Assembly: GCF_018336935.1 (NCBI RefSeq)
Contig: NZ_CP068771.1
Coordinates: 4,774,001 to 4,838,000 of the forward strand
Source of the DNA: Serratia plymuthica
GTDB taxonomy: Bacteria > Pseudomonadota > Gammaproteobacteria > Enterobacterales > Enterobacteriaceae
Direction: 5' to 3'
DNA: 64,000 nucleotides
The first letter of the stretch is position 1; every line of letters starts with the position of its first letter. Under the pieces are notes generated by a model. It saw only the letters and a list, made by a program, of their open reading frames with translations, searched no databases and had not been told where the DNA came from. Both the position numbers and the translations under genes were made by a program. Of this stretch, positions 45,501 through 55,800 are shown piece after piece.

Positions 45501-47197
45501 CAGCGAAAAATGAGACTGAAGCGCAGGTGGCGGGGCTGGTGCAAGCCATCATGCAATGCACGACGTTCAGTGTTGAGCAGGATCTGTTTACGTTAGGCAT
45601 GGATTCTCGCCGATTGACTGAGTTGGTTACACACATCCGGCATAAGATGTGCCCACTGTTCCCACTACGGGCCGCGTTCGAACGCGCGAACGTGCGCGCT
45701 ATCAGCCAGGTAGTTGAAGAGTATCAGCCTGCAGCTTGCTCCGATGAGACAAGTCAATCCGGTGTGCAAAAGGCAGAGCGTCGTGATAGCTATCCGCTGT
45801 CTTCAGCGCAGCTGCGCTTATGGTTCCACGATCAATGCTATCCAGGTAATACCACCTATAACTTGGTGGAGCCTTTTGCCTTGGAGGGGAGAGTGGATGT
45901 GGAGTTGTTCACCCTGGCGCTGACCGGGTTTGTTCAGCAGCATCCGGTGTTGACCAGCGCGATCTCTGATGATGTCGCTGAGCCGTATATGGTGTTACGC
46001 CCGGACGCTCAACCACTTATCCGCGTGAGCGACTGTAGCGACGTTGCAGAAAACAAGCGCCATTACTTTATCGGGCAGCATATTCAGCGCGAAGCGAACA
46101 CCCCGCTTAATGCTAATGCGGGCGAGTTGTTCAAATTACACCTGCTGCGTTTTTCTCCGTGTGAACATGTGTTGATTGTGGTTGCACACCATATCATTTG
46201 GGATGGCTGGTCTACTGCCATTATGATCAAAGAGGTGAGTCAACGTTATCGCGCCTTGCTCAATGGCCAACCGCTGCACCTGCCGGCTGACGCGCTCAAT
46301 TTTTTTGACGTTTGCTGCTGGGAACAAAGCCAGATTGCGGCCGATGCGTTTGCCGCACAGCGTGAATATTGGTTGAAGCAACTGGGTGGTGAGCTACCTG
46401 TTCTGGCATTACCGATCGCTACGGGTGAGCCGGCGACGGGGGGACAGCGCCATGTCTTCCATATCACAACACCGGTTGCCGCGGCATTCACTGAACTGTG
46501 TTCTGCGCTGAGTATTACGCCTTTCATGGGGTACATGTCGGTTTGGCAGCTGGTTCTGGGGTGGTGGTGCCATCAGGATGACATTATTGTCGGTACGCCT
46601 GCGGGCCACCGCGCGGATCCGGCATTGACCAATGTTATTGGTTTCATGGTGAACAGCCTGGCGATCCGCACTCATCTTGATCGTGAGCAGTCCTTTACTC
46701 AGTTGGCGCAGCAAGTACGTCTTACCTGCCTCGATGCTTACATCAATCAGGACATCCCCTTTGATCAGGTGGTCAGTATTCTCCGTCCGCGTCGTTCCGA
46801 TGCGGAATCGTCACCTATTTATCGTTCCTGGTTTGTTTTGCACGATGTACCGGTTCCTCAGTGGGATATTGATGGGATCGCGTCTCGCCTGTTGGATGCT
46901 GAATTCCTACTGGACGTCCATGACATCAAGCTGTCACTCGTCAGTAATGGTGTGGGAGTAGTAGAGGGTGGGCTTGACTATCGTAACGGCCTTTTGGCTC
47001 AGGAAGAGCCCGGGATGCTGTGTGATTGTTTCGTCGGTTTAGTAGCTCGGATTGTAACTAACGCGGAAACGCCCCTCTGTCAGCTAATGCAGTGGTTGGA
47101 CACTGAAAAAGCGCGACTGAAACACCAGCAGCACCCTACTGACGCTCTCCCGTCATGGAGTTTCTCTAATAATCGTCGTCGAGTGAAGGAACTGTGA
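39593..47197 (+). CDS. hybrid PKS-NRPS: KS-AT-ACP-Cy-A-PCP-C
   Basis: The product is 2534 residues from the ATG at 39593 (GAGG nine bases upstream). KS, about 10-435, has C181 in an unusual QSACSGSL active site, H317 (HGTGTS) and H356 (SNIGH). AT, about 525-830, has S624 in GHSIGE and a HAFHS motif near 723, pointing to malonyl-CoA. ACP has S937 (GGDS). There are no KR, DH or ER domains, so the beta-keto group should survive. Cyclisation domain, about 1005-1450, has D1141-x4-D1146 in place of HHxxxDG. The A domain, about 1465-1960, has pocket residues that I read as D-L-Y-N-M-S-L-I-W, one change from the Cys code. PCP has S2005 (GMDS). The terminal C domain carries H2199-H2200-x3-D2204-G. It should build a malonyl-derived unit plus a thiazoline and pass it to the next protein. 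With no loading domain, the starter on the KS is unknown. Confidence 0.9.
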   Translation: MSELNSAAATFYAGTEIAIIGMAGKFPGAKDINEFWENLCNSKESVTWFEKNENICFENEDNFIPSAFLIDDVDAFDAKFFSISAREADITDPQQRLLLECAWHALEDGGYAGYDSPCLVGVYVACGPANYLTQQVLANRQIKSQTGQMQLLIGNDKDYAASRISYKLNLKGPSVVVQSACSGSLLAVHQAAQSLLAGECDMALAGGFSLEFPLSQGYIHQEGSILSRDGHCRPFSDRASGTVRGNGGGVVLLKRLEDAMTDGDRIYAIIRGSATNNDGAQKVGYAAPSVDGQAQVIRMAHAAADVTPDSIGYVETHGTGTSMGDPIEIAALSQAFYPHIEADSCLLGAVKSNIGHLDAGAGIAGLIKTAKIVQQGFVPSTLHFERPNPGIDFSQTPFRVVNVSQPWYRPGVRRAGVSAFGIGGSNVHVVLEQPPVVFDGQNTHQGDYLVLPLAAQSKTALQSLSRQLADYLESHPDLPLRDVAYTLRRRYQDFPYRQVVMAQTLEEASKRLGDDPQRTKQMAICSEKPVSWVLMFPGQGTHFAGMGRNFYQPGSVFAEMFDQLAELFNDHLQFDLRTVVFGDNGTELLEQTAIAQPALFSVAYAMAKQLMAMGVQPETFIGHSIGEYICATLSGVMSLPEVVRLVAARGRLMQAMEPGDMMAVSLDEQQLIPCLPADISLAAINRPSLCVVSGPQESVAKLRQQLENDDISCRMLETSHAFHSSMMEPCLEAYRDVLADITLAAPQQAFISNLTGTWITAAQAADPEYWVQHLRETVRFADGIRTLLLNPSYHFIECGPGTSLNGAIKEITRAEQREGVNVISVLPAAWVMRNPDETLLSLKAGLWCCGCEEFSDVLTTDGQLLSLPGYQFDRMRHWVEATPLEDQSETVSDGNSIPGSRVEPATRAERLQQLWCDALGIETLDPTDNFFLLGGDSILSIQIASRAKAYGCAFPPGMILDFPIFDAFVSEVDQSIPENVDGTSALVEDNEAAAIATALLKAPQDAFEPFPLTDIQYAYWIARNTGNPERCMAAHAYEEFECYQLDAERLEMALNAMLKRHSMLRTVFDDNGMQRTLPEVPPYRITINDYSSLSHQEATDFLSAWREGKSHQVMDYRQWPLFDLSVSHMPDSTSRLHISFDLLILDAWSITLFWSELEACYQDVSYQPERCDVEFRDYVLAEQRLEASGAFATAKAYWQSRIAGFPSAPALPLIADPDALEQHRFVRRETRLPADVWLQIKKSASCHGVTASTLLLTAYSEVLAVWAESPHFCLNLPAFNRLEVDPGIYNVMGDFTSVLLFEADLREESTFIDRARSMQKRLWDDLAALQYNGIKVLRDISEQREQRVLMPYVFTSLIFPSAQDKPIISRLGKLIDGISQTPHVWLDCQVYEAGGDLLINWDVLDGIFDPAMLVNMFADYRTLLLKMAHRPAFWQDNSWREQWAERFNRGVVAASNQTACEVVPALLHQAFLSWADMTPEAPALIGNRTISYGELARFTSAVAEQIQRAGALPSSAVAIVAEKSWQQVAGILAILRAGCAYVPLDPSLPKERLHTLLNMADIHIAVVTEECAEATEWPGGLQRIVLPDALYHHTATCAEVAMSPDALAYIIFTSGTTGTPKGVMISHAAAHNTVSDINSRYQLNCNDRVLALSSATFDLSVYDIFGPLSVGGAVVIPDARLSKDPEHWISRIEWYQVTLWNSVPALMELLVSALESHRKTLPSVRLIMMSGDWIPVSLPARIEKTLPEALQISLGGATEASIWSIFHPIVREDRQRVSIPYGKALANQTFYVLDQQMRIRPIGVAGELYIGGDGLSLGYLGNPAETAKRFISHPHTGEKLYRTGDMGRWMADGSIEFLGRLDNQLKINGFRVETGEIESIALKCDGVTGCIVGAHQHQGAKLLVAWVTLNKDCPSGVARLRQHLAERLPEYMVPKLITVVPGFALTANGKVDVKQLPSPVLLDLAPQQIAAKNETEAQVAGLVQAIMQCTTFSVEQDLFTLGMDSRRLTELVTHIRHKMCPLFPLRAAFERANVRAISQVVEEYQPAACSDETSQSGVQKAERRDSYPLSSAQLRLWFHDQCYPGNTTYNLVEPFALEGRVDVELFTLALTGFVQQHPVLTSAISDDVAEPYMVLRPDAQPLIRVSDCSDVAENKRHYFIGQHIQREANTPLNANAGELFKLHLLRFSPCEHVLIVVAHHIIWDGWSTAIMIKEVSQRYRALLNGQPLHLPADALNFFDVCCWEQSQIAADAFAAQREYWLKQLGGELPVLALPIATGEPATGGQRHVFHITTPVAAAFTELCSALSITPFMGYMSVWQLVLGWWCHQDDIIVGTPAGHRADPALTNVIGFMVNSLAIRTHLDREQSFTQLAQQVRLTCLDAYINQDIPFDQVVSILRPRRSDAESSPIYRSWFVLHDVPVPQWDIDGIASRLLDAEFLLDVHDIKLSLVSNGVGVVEGGLDYRNGLLAQEEPGMLCDCFVGLVARIVTNAETPLCQLMQWLDTEKARLKHQQHPTDALPSWSFSNNRRRVKEL

Positions 47198-50100
47198 TGA
47201 ATAACCCTCAAAGCGTTGCCGGGCATTTCTGTCCGTCGGATTATGGATACAGCTTACACAATGCGTTTTTTCACCAGGCAATACGCACGCCAGCGGCAAT
47301 TGCTCTTCGCGATGATGACGGTGTGGTGACCTACTCCGAGTTACGGATGCAAGCCTGTGCTATCGCCTCCTCTTTGCGCCGTCATGAACTGATGCCGGAA
47401 ACGGCGGTCGGAGTGTATTTACCCCGCGATCGCAATTTACCCGCTGCATTGATCGGCATCATGGCCGTCGGCTGTGCCTATTTACCGCTCGACCCACGTT
47501 ACCCGCAGCAGCGCATTGAGCAGTTAATCACGATAGGTCAGGTTCAGTGTGTCATTACCACGCGATTGCTGGCGGAGACATTGCCTGATGATATCACGGC
47601 CATTTGCATTGAAGATATTGTGCTGGCCGATCTGGACTATGTTCTGAATAACGACCCTGCGCAGTCGAACTCACTGGCTTACTTTATCTTTACTTCGGGT
47701 TCAACGGGGGTACCAAAGGGAGTGATGATTGAGCATGGCAATGCACTGTCACTCCTTTACTGGGCGCACCATTTTTATTCATCATCACAGTTGGCAAGTG
47801 TCGCATTTACTACTTCGATCACCTTTGATCTCTCGGTGTTTGAAATCTTTGTGCCGCTGAGCGCGGGGGGAATGATTCACATCCTGGAAAATGGCTTATC
47901 GCTGCTTGACTGGAAGTGGCGCGACGAGCTGACGCTGTTGAATACCGTGCCTTCTGTGCTCAATGAAGTGGCGAAGTTGGGGCATTTACCGCAGCAGCTT
48001 TCGGTGATTAACCTAGCCGGTGAACCGCTGCCTGCAAGCTTAGTGTGGGTATTACGCGCACAGTGCCCCGATGCGCAGATTTTCAACTTATATGGACCTT
48101 CGGAAGATACGACCTACTCCACCGTAAGCGAGGTTTTAGCAAGTGATGACCAGCCTACTATTGGCCTTGCAATGCTGGGACGTCACTGCTATTTGCTGAA
48201 TGAAAGTGGTGATGAGGTCGCGCACGGAGAGGTTGGAGAGATCTACGTGGCCGGGCCGGGTGTTGCACGCGGATATTACGGGCGTCCCGACCTTGAGAGC
48301 GTATTTATGCCGGATAAACGGCAACCCGACAGCTATCGCATGTACCGTACCGGTGATTTTGGTCGCCAGCTTGCAGACGGGCGGATCTTGTGTCTGGGGC
48401 GACGTGACGATCAGGTGAAAATTCGTGGTCATCGCGTTGAAATTGGTGAGGTGGACGCAACAATGCGACAGCACCCCGCGGTGGCAGAGGTTTCGGTGGT
48501 GGTGGTCGATTCACCCGCACGCGGAAAGTTTCTGCGCTGTGCGCTCGAACTGCGGGACAGTACAAACCAAGCCGATATCGCCGCGTGGGCGAGTGCACGC
48601 TTGCCGGCGTTTATGATCCCCTCGGAGTGGCAGGTTTTTGACAAGCTTCCGCGATTGCCAAACGGCAAAATTGATCGGGCTTACCTGCGCAAAGCCGCAA
48701 CTGTCAGAGCACACTTAACCGACGATCAGCATCCGGTGGGGCAGACTGAAGAAACTCTGGCACAGTGCTGGCGTCATTTGTTAGAGCAGCCGACGATTGG
48801 CCGGCATGACAGCTTTTTTGCTCTGGGTGGACATTCCCTGTTGTTCACCCGTTTGCAGTATCACATCCGTGAAACCTTCTCGGTCAGCATTGAGCTGACA
48901 GCGTTGATGTCAGCGTCCACATTGGCTGAACAAGCCAAATTGATAGATCAATCCGACGCGGTAGACGATCACGCAGGAAGCAGCGAAGAGTTGTCCTGCA
49001 CACCTTCCCAGCGCAGAATGTGGACCTTGGAAAAGTTGCTACCAGGATCGCCGCGTTACAATATTGCAAACACCTTCCAGCTGCAGGGCGAGCTGGATAA
49101 CCAACGGCTGATTGCGGCGCTGACCGCAACGGCGGCACACCATGCCATGCTGCACACGGTATATGATGAGTCCGACCGTGGCCTGCAACCTGTGCAACTG
49201 GCCGATCATCACATAAGCATATTGCAGAAAAATTTGAGCCAGATGCCGCTGGTTCAGGCACTGGAGCAGGCAAAAACGTTGTCCAGTGCTTTCCAGCGAC
49301 AGCCGTTTGAACTCAGTAGCAGTGTCCCCTTTAGTGTGCAAATTATCACTGTTGCTCCCACCTTGCATTTGGTGGATATCAAAACCCATCACATTGCGGC
49401 TGATGGATCGATAGAGCTGCTAGTGGAGGAGATCTCGTTCCGTTATAACCGCCCGCACGCCCTCATACAGAGCTGCCGATCGTATAATGACTACGCCCAA
49501 TATTTGCTGACTCCGTCGTTGAAAATGGATCAGGAAAAGTCGCTGCAATGGTGGCAAATGGCGCTCGCGAATCCACCAGAGTTTTTACGCTTACCTTTCG
49601 ACAAACCGGCTAAACGAAGCACGACCGGTGTTGGGAAACTGCTGGGTATCACGGTGGAGCAGGAGACGGTACGCTCTTTGATGAAGCTGTGTCAGCAGCA
49701 TCAGGTGTCATTGTTCCACGGTCTGCTGGCCGTTACCTGGGCATTTCTGGGCAAACTGTCAGAAAGTGACGATGTGTTGCTGGCTTTGCCAGTACATACC
49801 CGTCCAGCGGAATACACCAGAACGGTCGGAAATTTTGTTAATACTGCTATTGCGCGCGGACGGCCACATGCCGCCATGACCTTTGAACAGTTACTACAGG
49901 CCGCGAAAGAGAACACCCTTCAGCTATTGCGGCATGCAAATGTGCCTTTTGAGTCGGTATTGAATGCGGTGAAAGGGTTACGTTCCGCTGAAGGCGTACC
50001 GTCCGTGAATGTCATGCTGTCGCTGTTGGTATCTCCGGCACTTCTGGAACTGGAGGGCTGTCAGACAACCTTTTTGCCTGTAGATCTTGGCACCAGCCGT

Positions 50101-52206
50101 TTTGACCTCGGCCTGTTTTTCCGTTACGACAACACCGGGCTGGTGCTGAATCTGGAATACGATACGCAGCGGTTTAGCGATGCTATGGCGAGGAATTTGT
50201 CGCAGACCTGGGCCGGATTTTGCGCGAATCTAACGGCAAATAGCGGAGCACCACTGTCGCAGGTCGGTCTGTTATCTGAGGCGTCTCATCAGAAAATTGT
50301 GGAGGATTGGAACAACACGAAAACGGCTGTGGCGTTTGAAGGGCGCATCGACATGCTTTTCTCGCAACGTGTTATCGAACAACCCGACCACATCGCCCTG
50401 ATTGCGGGTCAAGATGTGTTGAGCTACCAGCAGCTCGATCAGAGTGCGAACCAGCTGGCCTGGAGCCTGCGTGATGCTGGTGTGCCGGTGGGGTCTCATG
50501 TAGGGATTTTATGTGAACGCGGTGCTGCAATGGTTATTGCCGTACTGGCAGTGCTGAAGGCGGGATGTGCCTATGTGCCGATCGACCCGTCGACACCCGC
50601 AGAACGCTGTCGGCTTATGACCACTGTTGCCGATTTTTCTTGCCTGATCAGTGATGAGGCTTTGCATAATAAAGCGCTGAGCGTTCAGGCTGAAGTACCA
50701 CTGAAGTTGATCCGGGCGGACTCTGATGCACATCGCATGCAGCGCGATACGCCGCCGGACAATCCAACTGGGGCGGACGATCGTGCCTATATTATTTTTA
50801 CCTCTGGTACCACGGGAATACCAAAAGCCGTCGCGGTGAAACACCGACCGGCGGTCAACCTGATTGACTGGGTTAATCGCACGTTTGCGGTTTCTCCCGC
50901 GGATAAACTTCTGTTTGTCACGTCGATCGCATTCGACCTTTCCGTTTATGACATGTTAGGCACGTTGGCAGCGGGTGCGACGCTGCGCGTAGCTAGTCGG
51001 GAAGAAATTCGTAACCCTGAACTGCTGAGCCAGATTGTCAGCCGGGAAGCGATAACCTTCTGGAATTCGGCGCCGGTGATCCTCGATCAACTTATCCCTT
51101 ATCTGGATGTAACAGGTAACCCGCATCTCCGGCTGGCATTTGTATCCGGTGACTGGATCCCGGTGTCGCTGCCGACCCGGCTGACGGAAAAATGCCCTCA
51201 AGCAGAGCTGATTTCGCTGGGGGGCGCCACAGAAGCCGTTATTTGGTCCAATTTTTTCCCGGCATCCGGCAGTCAAAGAGAGCTGAGTAGCATTCCCTAC
51301 GGCAAGCCAATTCAGAATGCGCGCTACTACATTCTGGACCCGCATCAGTTGCCGGTACCGGTCGGGGTTGAAGGCGACTTGTATATTGGTGGTGATGTGC
51401 TGGCCGAGGGTTACTACGGTGATGTACATCGCACAGCGGAGAAATTCTGTCGCGATCCTTTTGTCGCCTCCCCTTCAGCCAGGATGTATTTCACTGGAGA
51501 TCGGGCGCGGTTCTTTGACGACGGTAATATTGAGTTCCTTGGGCGGCAGGACTCCCAGGTCAAAATCAATGGTTATCGCATCGAAACCGATGAAATCGAA
51601 GCGGCGCTCCTGAGATGTGAAGGCATTGTGGCGGCTCACGTATCAAGAAAAGGTGAACGACATCATTACTGGCTTTGTGCCTACATTGTCGGTCAGGCAA
51701 TGACTCAGCCAGATATTACGCTGATTAAAGGAACGTTAAGTCAGTGCTTGCCTGAATATATGATCCCCTCTCTGTTTATTACGATCGATGAAATGCCGGT
51801 AACGGTAAATGGGAAACTTGATAAAAGTAAATTACCGGAACCTCAGTTGAATGTAAAAGATACCGCGATGGTACCGGAAAAAGGAATGGGTATTGAGGAA
51901 AAAATAAAAAGCGTCTGGCGAGTTATTTTAAATAGAAATGAAATTAGTCTTACGGATAACTTTTTTGATGCAGGGGGAGACTCTGCCAGGCTTATCAGAA
52001 TGCATCGGGCATTACAGGATGAAATAGGGTTTAACTTCCCAGTAATGAGTTTATTTCAGTACACCACAATTCGTTCGTTAGCTCAGTGGTTAAAAGGACA
52101 CTCAGAAAAACAAGCTGCAACTCAGCTCGTGCCGACAGATAAAAATCTGTCAGCCAGGCAACGCGTTGTGCAACTCCAAAAGAATCGTAAAAACATTAAT
52201 CGATAA
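47197..52206 (+). CDS. NRPS: A-PCP-C-A-PCP
   Basis: The product is 1669 residues from the ATG at 47197, which overlaps the previous stop; AAGGA lies just upstream. A1, about 20-500, has pocket residues read as D-L-F-N-N-A-L-T-Y, which from memory resembles small-residue (Ala-type) codes. PCP1 has S547 (GGHSL). The C domain, about 595-1030, has an intact H731-H732-x3-D736-G. A2, about 1055-1540, carries the Cys-type features DLSVYD, WNSAP, SGDWIP and LGGATEAVIW. PCP2 has S1596 (GGDSA) and the protein ends shortly after, with no TE, reductase or condensation-like release domain. Starting with an A domain means that it works with the C domain at the end of the PKS-NRPS protein. Here the second Cys follows a normal C domain, so it is probably not cyclised. 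Confidence 0.9.
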   Translation: MNNPQSVAGHFCPSDYGYSLHNAFFHQAIRTPAAIALRDDDGVVTYSELRMQACAIASSLRRHELMPETAVGVYLPRDRNLPAALIGIMAVGCAYLPLDPRYPQQRIEQLITIGQVQCVITTRLLAETLPDDITAICIEDIVLADLDYVLNNDPAQSNSLAYFIFTSGSTGVPKGVMIEHGNALSLLYWAHHFYSSSQLASVAFTTSITFDLSVFEIFVPLSAGGMIHILENGLSLLDWKWRDELTLLNTVPSVLNEVAKLGHLPQQLSVINLAGEPLPASLVWVLRAQCPDAQIFNLYGPSEDTTYSTVSEVLASDDQPTIGLAMLGRHCYLLNESGDEVAHGEVGEIYVAGPGVARGYYGRPDLESVFMPDKRQPDSYRMYRTGDFGRQLADGRILCLGRRDDQVKIRGHRVEIGEVDATMRQHPAVAEVSVVVVDSPARGKFLRCALELRDSTNQADIAAWASARLPAFMIPSEWQVFDKLPRLPNGKIDRAYLRKAATVRAHLTDDQHPVGQTEETLAQCWRHLLEQPTIGRHDSFFALGGHSLLFTRLQYHIRETFSVSIELTALMSASTLAEQAKLIDQSDAVDDHAGSSEELSCTPSQRRMWTLEKLLPGSPRYNIANTFQLQGELDNQRLIAALTATAAHHAMLHTVYDESDRGLQPVQLADHHISILQKNLSQMPLVQALEQAKTLSSAFQRQPFELSSSVPFSVQIITVAPTLHLVDIKTHHIAADGSIELLVEEISFRYNRPHALIQSCRSYNDYAQYLLTPSLKMDQEKSLQWWQMALANPPEFLRLPFDKPAKRSTTGVGKLLGITVEQETVRSLMKLCQQHQVSLFHGLLAVTWAFLGKLSESDDVLLALPVHTRPAEYTRTVGNFVNTAIARGRPHAAMTFEQLLQAAKENTLQLLRHANVPFESVLNAVKGLRSAEGVPSVNVMLSLLVSPALLELEGCQTTFLPVDLGTSRFDLGLFFRYDNTGLVLNLEYDTQRFSDAMARNLSQTWAGFCANLTANSGAPLSQVGLLSEASHQKIVEDWNNTKTAVAFEGRIDMLFSQRVIEQPDHIALIAGQDVLSYQQLDQSANQLAWSLRDAGVPVGSHVGILCERGAAMVIAVLAVLKAGCAYVPIDPSTPAERCRLMTTVADFSCLISDEALHNKALSVQAEVPLKLIRADSDAHRMQRDTPPDNPTGADDRAYIIFTSGTTGIPKAVAVKHRPAVNLIDWVNRTFAVSPADKLLFVTSIAFDLSVYDMLGTLAAGATLRVASREEIRNPELLSQIVSREAITFWNSAPVILDQLIPYLDVTGNPHLRLAFVSGDWIPVSLPTRLTEKCPQAELISLGGATEAVIWSNFFPASGSQRELSSIPYGKPIQNARYYILDPHQLPVPVGVEGDLYIGGDVLAEGYYGDVHRTAEKFCRDPFVASPSARMYFTGDRARFFDDGNIEFLGRQDSQVKINGYRIETDEIEAALLRCEGIVAAHVSRKGERHHYWLCAYIVGQAMTQPDITLIKGTLSQCLPEYMIPSLFITIDEMPVTVNGKLDKSKLPEPQLNVKDTAMVPEKGMGIEEKIKSVWRVILNRNEISLTDNFFDAGGDSARLIRMHRALQDEIGFNFPVMSLFQYTTIRSLAQWLKGHSEKQAATQLVPTDKNLSARQRVVQLQKNRKNINR

Positions 52207-52226
52207 CCAAACTGTTCGAGGATCTT

Positions 52227-52799
52227 ATGACGGAAACAGCTATGTTCGTTGAACGTTATCAGAATGATTTTGTTGCGCTTGGCGTACACAAGGTTGCTCA
52301 TCTGGATGAACCCCTGATGAATCATCTGATCCGTACTTACGAAATATTGTGCCGGATGTCGTGTGAGGAGTCCGTGTGCCTGGCCGGTCTTTTTCACGGC
52401 TCTTATGGCACACAGGGCCTGCATACGGATGAAATCGGCGATATCCCCGAAGCCCAGCGCCAGATAGTGCGTAATTGCGCGGGTACTCAGGTTGAAAGCC
52501 TGGTTTATCATTTTTCGGTGATGAGCTATGAGTCGCTCAGTAAAAGCTTTCGCAACCTGTTGAAAGCCGATGGTGTACCCGTATTAAAAGATCGCCGTAG
52601 CGGCGAAGCCATTACGGTGACTCGTGAATATTTCGAAAAACTGCTGACCTTAAAATTAGCGGATGTGCTTGCGCATGCCCCAACGCATAAAAATCATACT
52701 TGCACCAATATTCCTGCCCAATACGGCGCATTCTGGGAAGTGGTCGCGGAGTATTTTGGTGGAAATAAGATACGTGTCTGGAATGAGATAGTCAGCTAA
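52227..52799 (+). CDS. DUF6817-like HD-type protein of the cluster
   Basis: The 190-residue protein has HLDEPLMNHLIRTYEIL, then ESVCLAGLFHGSYGTQGLH, and a later HAPTHKNH. This is the pattern of a small all-helical family (DUF6817) seen beside secondary-metabolite genes, perhaps related to HD-domain metal hydrolases. The His in GLFHGSYG and those in the N-terminal helix could bind metal. No activity is established. It lies between two NRPS genes with short gaps (20 and 24 bases), so it is certainly part of the operon; tailoring or product release are possibilities only. Confidence 0.6.
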   Translation: MTETAMFVERYQNDFVALGVHKVAHLDEPLMNHLIRTYEILCRMSCEESVCLAGLFHGSYGTQGLHTDEIGDIPEAQRQIVRNCAGTQVESLVYHFSVMSYESLSKSFRNLLKADGVPVLKDRRSGEAITVTREYFEKLLTLKLADVLAHAPTHKNHTCTNIPAQYGAFWEVVAEYFGGNKIRVWNEIVS

Positions 52800-52823
52800 C
52801 TCAAATTCTTTGGAGAAAATAAA

Positions 52824-55800
52824 ATGACGTTAATGCCCGATAATACATGGGAAGGATTTCCATTATCTTTCCAACAGGAAGAATTTTGTGCTGAGCGCGT
52901 AAACGAAAAGATCCGTACTCTGTGTTTGCGATTCGATATTAAAGGTGTGATTGATAAGATTGTTCTTAATAATGCGCTAAATAACATTGTTGAGAAAAAT
53001 GAAATCCTTCGTACCCACTATCGAACTCTGCAAAATCAGAGTAAAAACCCACTGATGGTAATCAGTGAGACTGCCTTACTGCATCTCGATGATATAGATT
53101 TATTATCGGAAGCCGAAAGACAGTCAGTGATTGCAAGCGAAATGGCTGCGCTAGAAAATGGTGAGGTTGTAAATCGTGATGATGTGATTAATGCGAGCTT
53201 ACTCTCCCGGGGAGATTATCACACATTGCTGCTCGAGGTGCCTGCGATCGGCTTTGATTGGCTATCCGGGAATTTGCTGATGCAGCAGGTTGCGGCTGAA
53301 TATCATGCGTTGATCCAGCAAATGGCCGTGGGTGAAAACCATGTTGTGCAGTATGTGGATTTTGCCCAGTGGCAGCGGGAAGAAGATCAGAAAAACCACG
53401 TTAATAACGGTGATACCTACGCGCAGACACAGTTGGCGAATGCCACTGCATTGAACCTGCCGTTGGAGATGAAATCAGAGAAAACAGATTTTAACCGTCA
53501 CCTACTGTCGCTGAGCGTGGAGCAACAGTCGGGCCTGATGGCGGTTGCTGATCGGCTGGGGGTGGGGCAAAAAGCGGTGCTTCTAGCCTGCTGGACGGCG
53601 GGGCTGTGGCGACTTTGTGGCTCTCCTGATGCTGTCAGCATCCGCGTGAACATGCTCGGAAGGCCTTTTGCTGAATTGCAGCATTCACTTGGCCGTTATA
53701 GCGCGCCGGTCACGCTCAATCTGGCTCCGTTACCAACCCATGCTTTTTCACAATTATTGACGCAATGTCAGGACGCTTTATCACGTTATGAACCGCTGGT
53801 ACAGGTACGCTCCAGTGGTCTTCATCAGATTAGCAAGAAAGTAAATGTTGCTTTTGATTTTGATGAAGCAGCAACGGCAATCAGCTTGGCAGAACTGAGC
53901 TGGTGTAACCAGTCGCAGCCGCGCGTTGATTTTGATACCGATCTGATGTTGCAGGTACAGGTCGGAGAGGTATTGCGCTGCACGCTGAATGTGCGCAATG
54001 GCACTATTCCCGATGCTGGCATACAGGCGATTTCTCAAGCCTTTAATGCATCAGTCAATGCACTGTTGGCGAATGCGCAACAACCTCTCGGGCATTTCGC
54101 CCTGCTGAACACGGCTCAACAGCAACAGCTTTTGCAGAATACGGTTGGTCCTGTGGCTCTGGCTGCCTTTGAACCCTGGACGCAGGTTTTTGCTCGGCAA
54201 GTGCAGGAAAGGCCCGATGCGCCTGCTTTACGTTTTAACGATCGTGCCTGGAGTTATGGTTCACTGGATGCGCTGACCAACCAGATTGCCAATATGCTGG
54301 TCGCTAAAGGGGTTGTTCCCGGTTCCACGGTGGCTTTACGGCTGGAACGCAGTGATTACCTTTTAGCACTGATTATCGCCGTTAATAAAGCGGGGGCAGC
54401 CTATCTGCCGTTAGATATCATTATGCCTGAACAGCGTGTTGCAACTTTGCTCCAGCAAACCGCGCCAGTGTTATTGATTCAGGATGACGGCAGTGACATC
54501 GATGTTATTGGCGAACAGGCTACACTTTCTCTGTCCACAGTGCTGGAAGCCGCGACAGCGTATCCGTCGAGCGGGCCGGAGGTGACGATCCATCCCGATG
54601 CGCTTGCTTACATCCTTTACACCTCGGGCACCACGGGTAACCCTAAAGGGGTGAAAGTAACGCACCGCGCGCTCGCGCGTTACATTGATGGTGTTCAGAC
54701 ACGTATTGGCATTAAAGATCCGTTGGTCTATCTTTCTGTCGGCCCATTGACCACGGATTTAGGTAACACGACGATTTTCCCGGCGTTAACCAGCGGTGGT
54801 TGCATCGTCATGTCTCCGCACTCTAAAGCGGAAGAAGCCCAGGAACAAATCGCGTTTATGGAAATAACGCAATTTGATGTTCTGAAGATCACGCCTTCGC
54901 ATTTAGCCTCGCTGTTTGCTCTGTGTCAGGAACCCGCTCGCGTGATGCCAGAAAAAACGCTGGTGCTGGGCGGGGAAATGCTGAGCTGGGGGATGTGGCG
55001 TTTGTTCAATTCCTTCAGCCACGGTTGCAATATTTTCAACCATTATGGCCCGACAGAAACCTGCGTGGGGGTGATTGCTGGTGTTGTCGAAACTGACGTG
55101 GATGCGGCACTAGCATCTACCGTTCCGTTGGGGCAGCCATTAGACCATGTGCGTGCTTACATTGTTGATGCGTATGGCCATTTGTTGCCGGATGGCGCGG
55201 TTGGTGAATTATATATCGGGGGGGAAAGCGTCAGCACCGGTTATGTGTTCGCGGAAGAGCGGGATGTCGCGCGTTTTATTGCGGATCCCTGGCATGAAGG
55301 CTGCGTATACCGCACCGGAGATAAGGTCCGCCGCTTGCCAAACGGACGTCTTGAGTTCTTGGGGCGCATAGATCGACAGTTGAAAATCCGTGGATTTCGG
55401 GTGGAGCCTGCCGAGATCGAAGCGATTCTGCGCCGTCATGCAGAAGTACTGGATAGCTGCGTCATTGAACAGGGTGAGTCTGCCAGCGCACATCTGGTGG
55501 CTTATGTGGTGTTGCAGGACGGCTCGGTTGGTTTGCAATCGGCGCTGCGCGATTACCTCAGTGCGCAATTGCCGGACTTTATGTTGCCGTCGTACGTCGT
55601 TGCGTTGCCTCGTTTCCCGCTCAACCATAACGGGAAAATTGATATTTCACTCCTTCCTCATCCCGAATCGCTATATTCCGGCGATAACAGCCATTACGTG
55701 GCTCCGAAAAGTGACACAGAGAAAACTGTTGCCGGAATATTCGAATCGTTGCTTCAGGTCACCTCAGTCGGCCAGCAAGATGATTTTTTTGATATCGGTG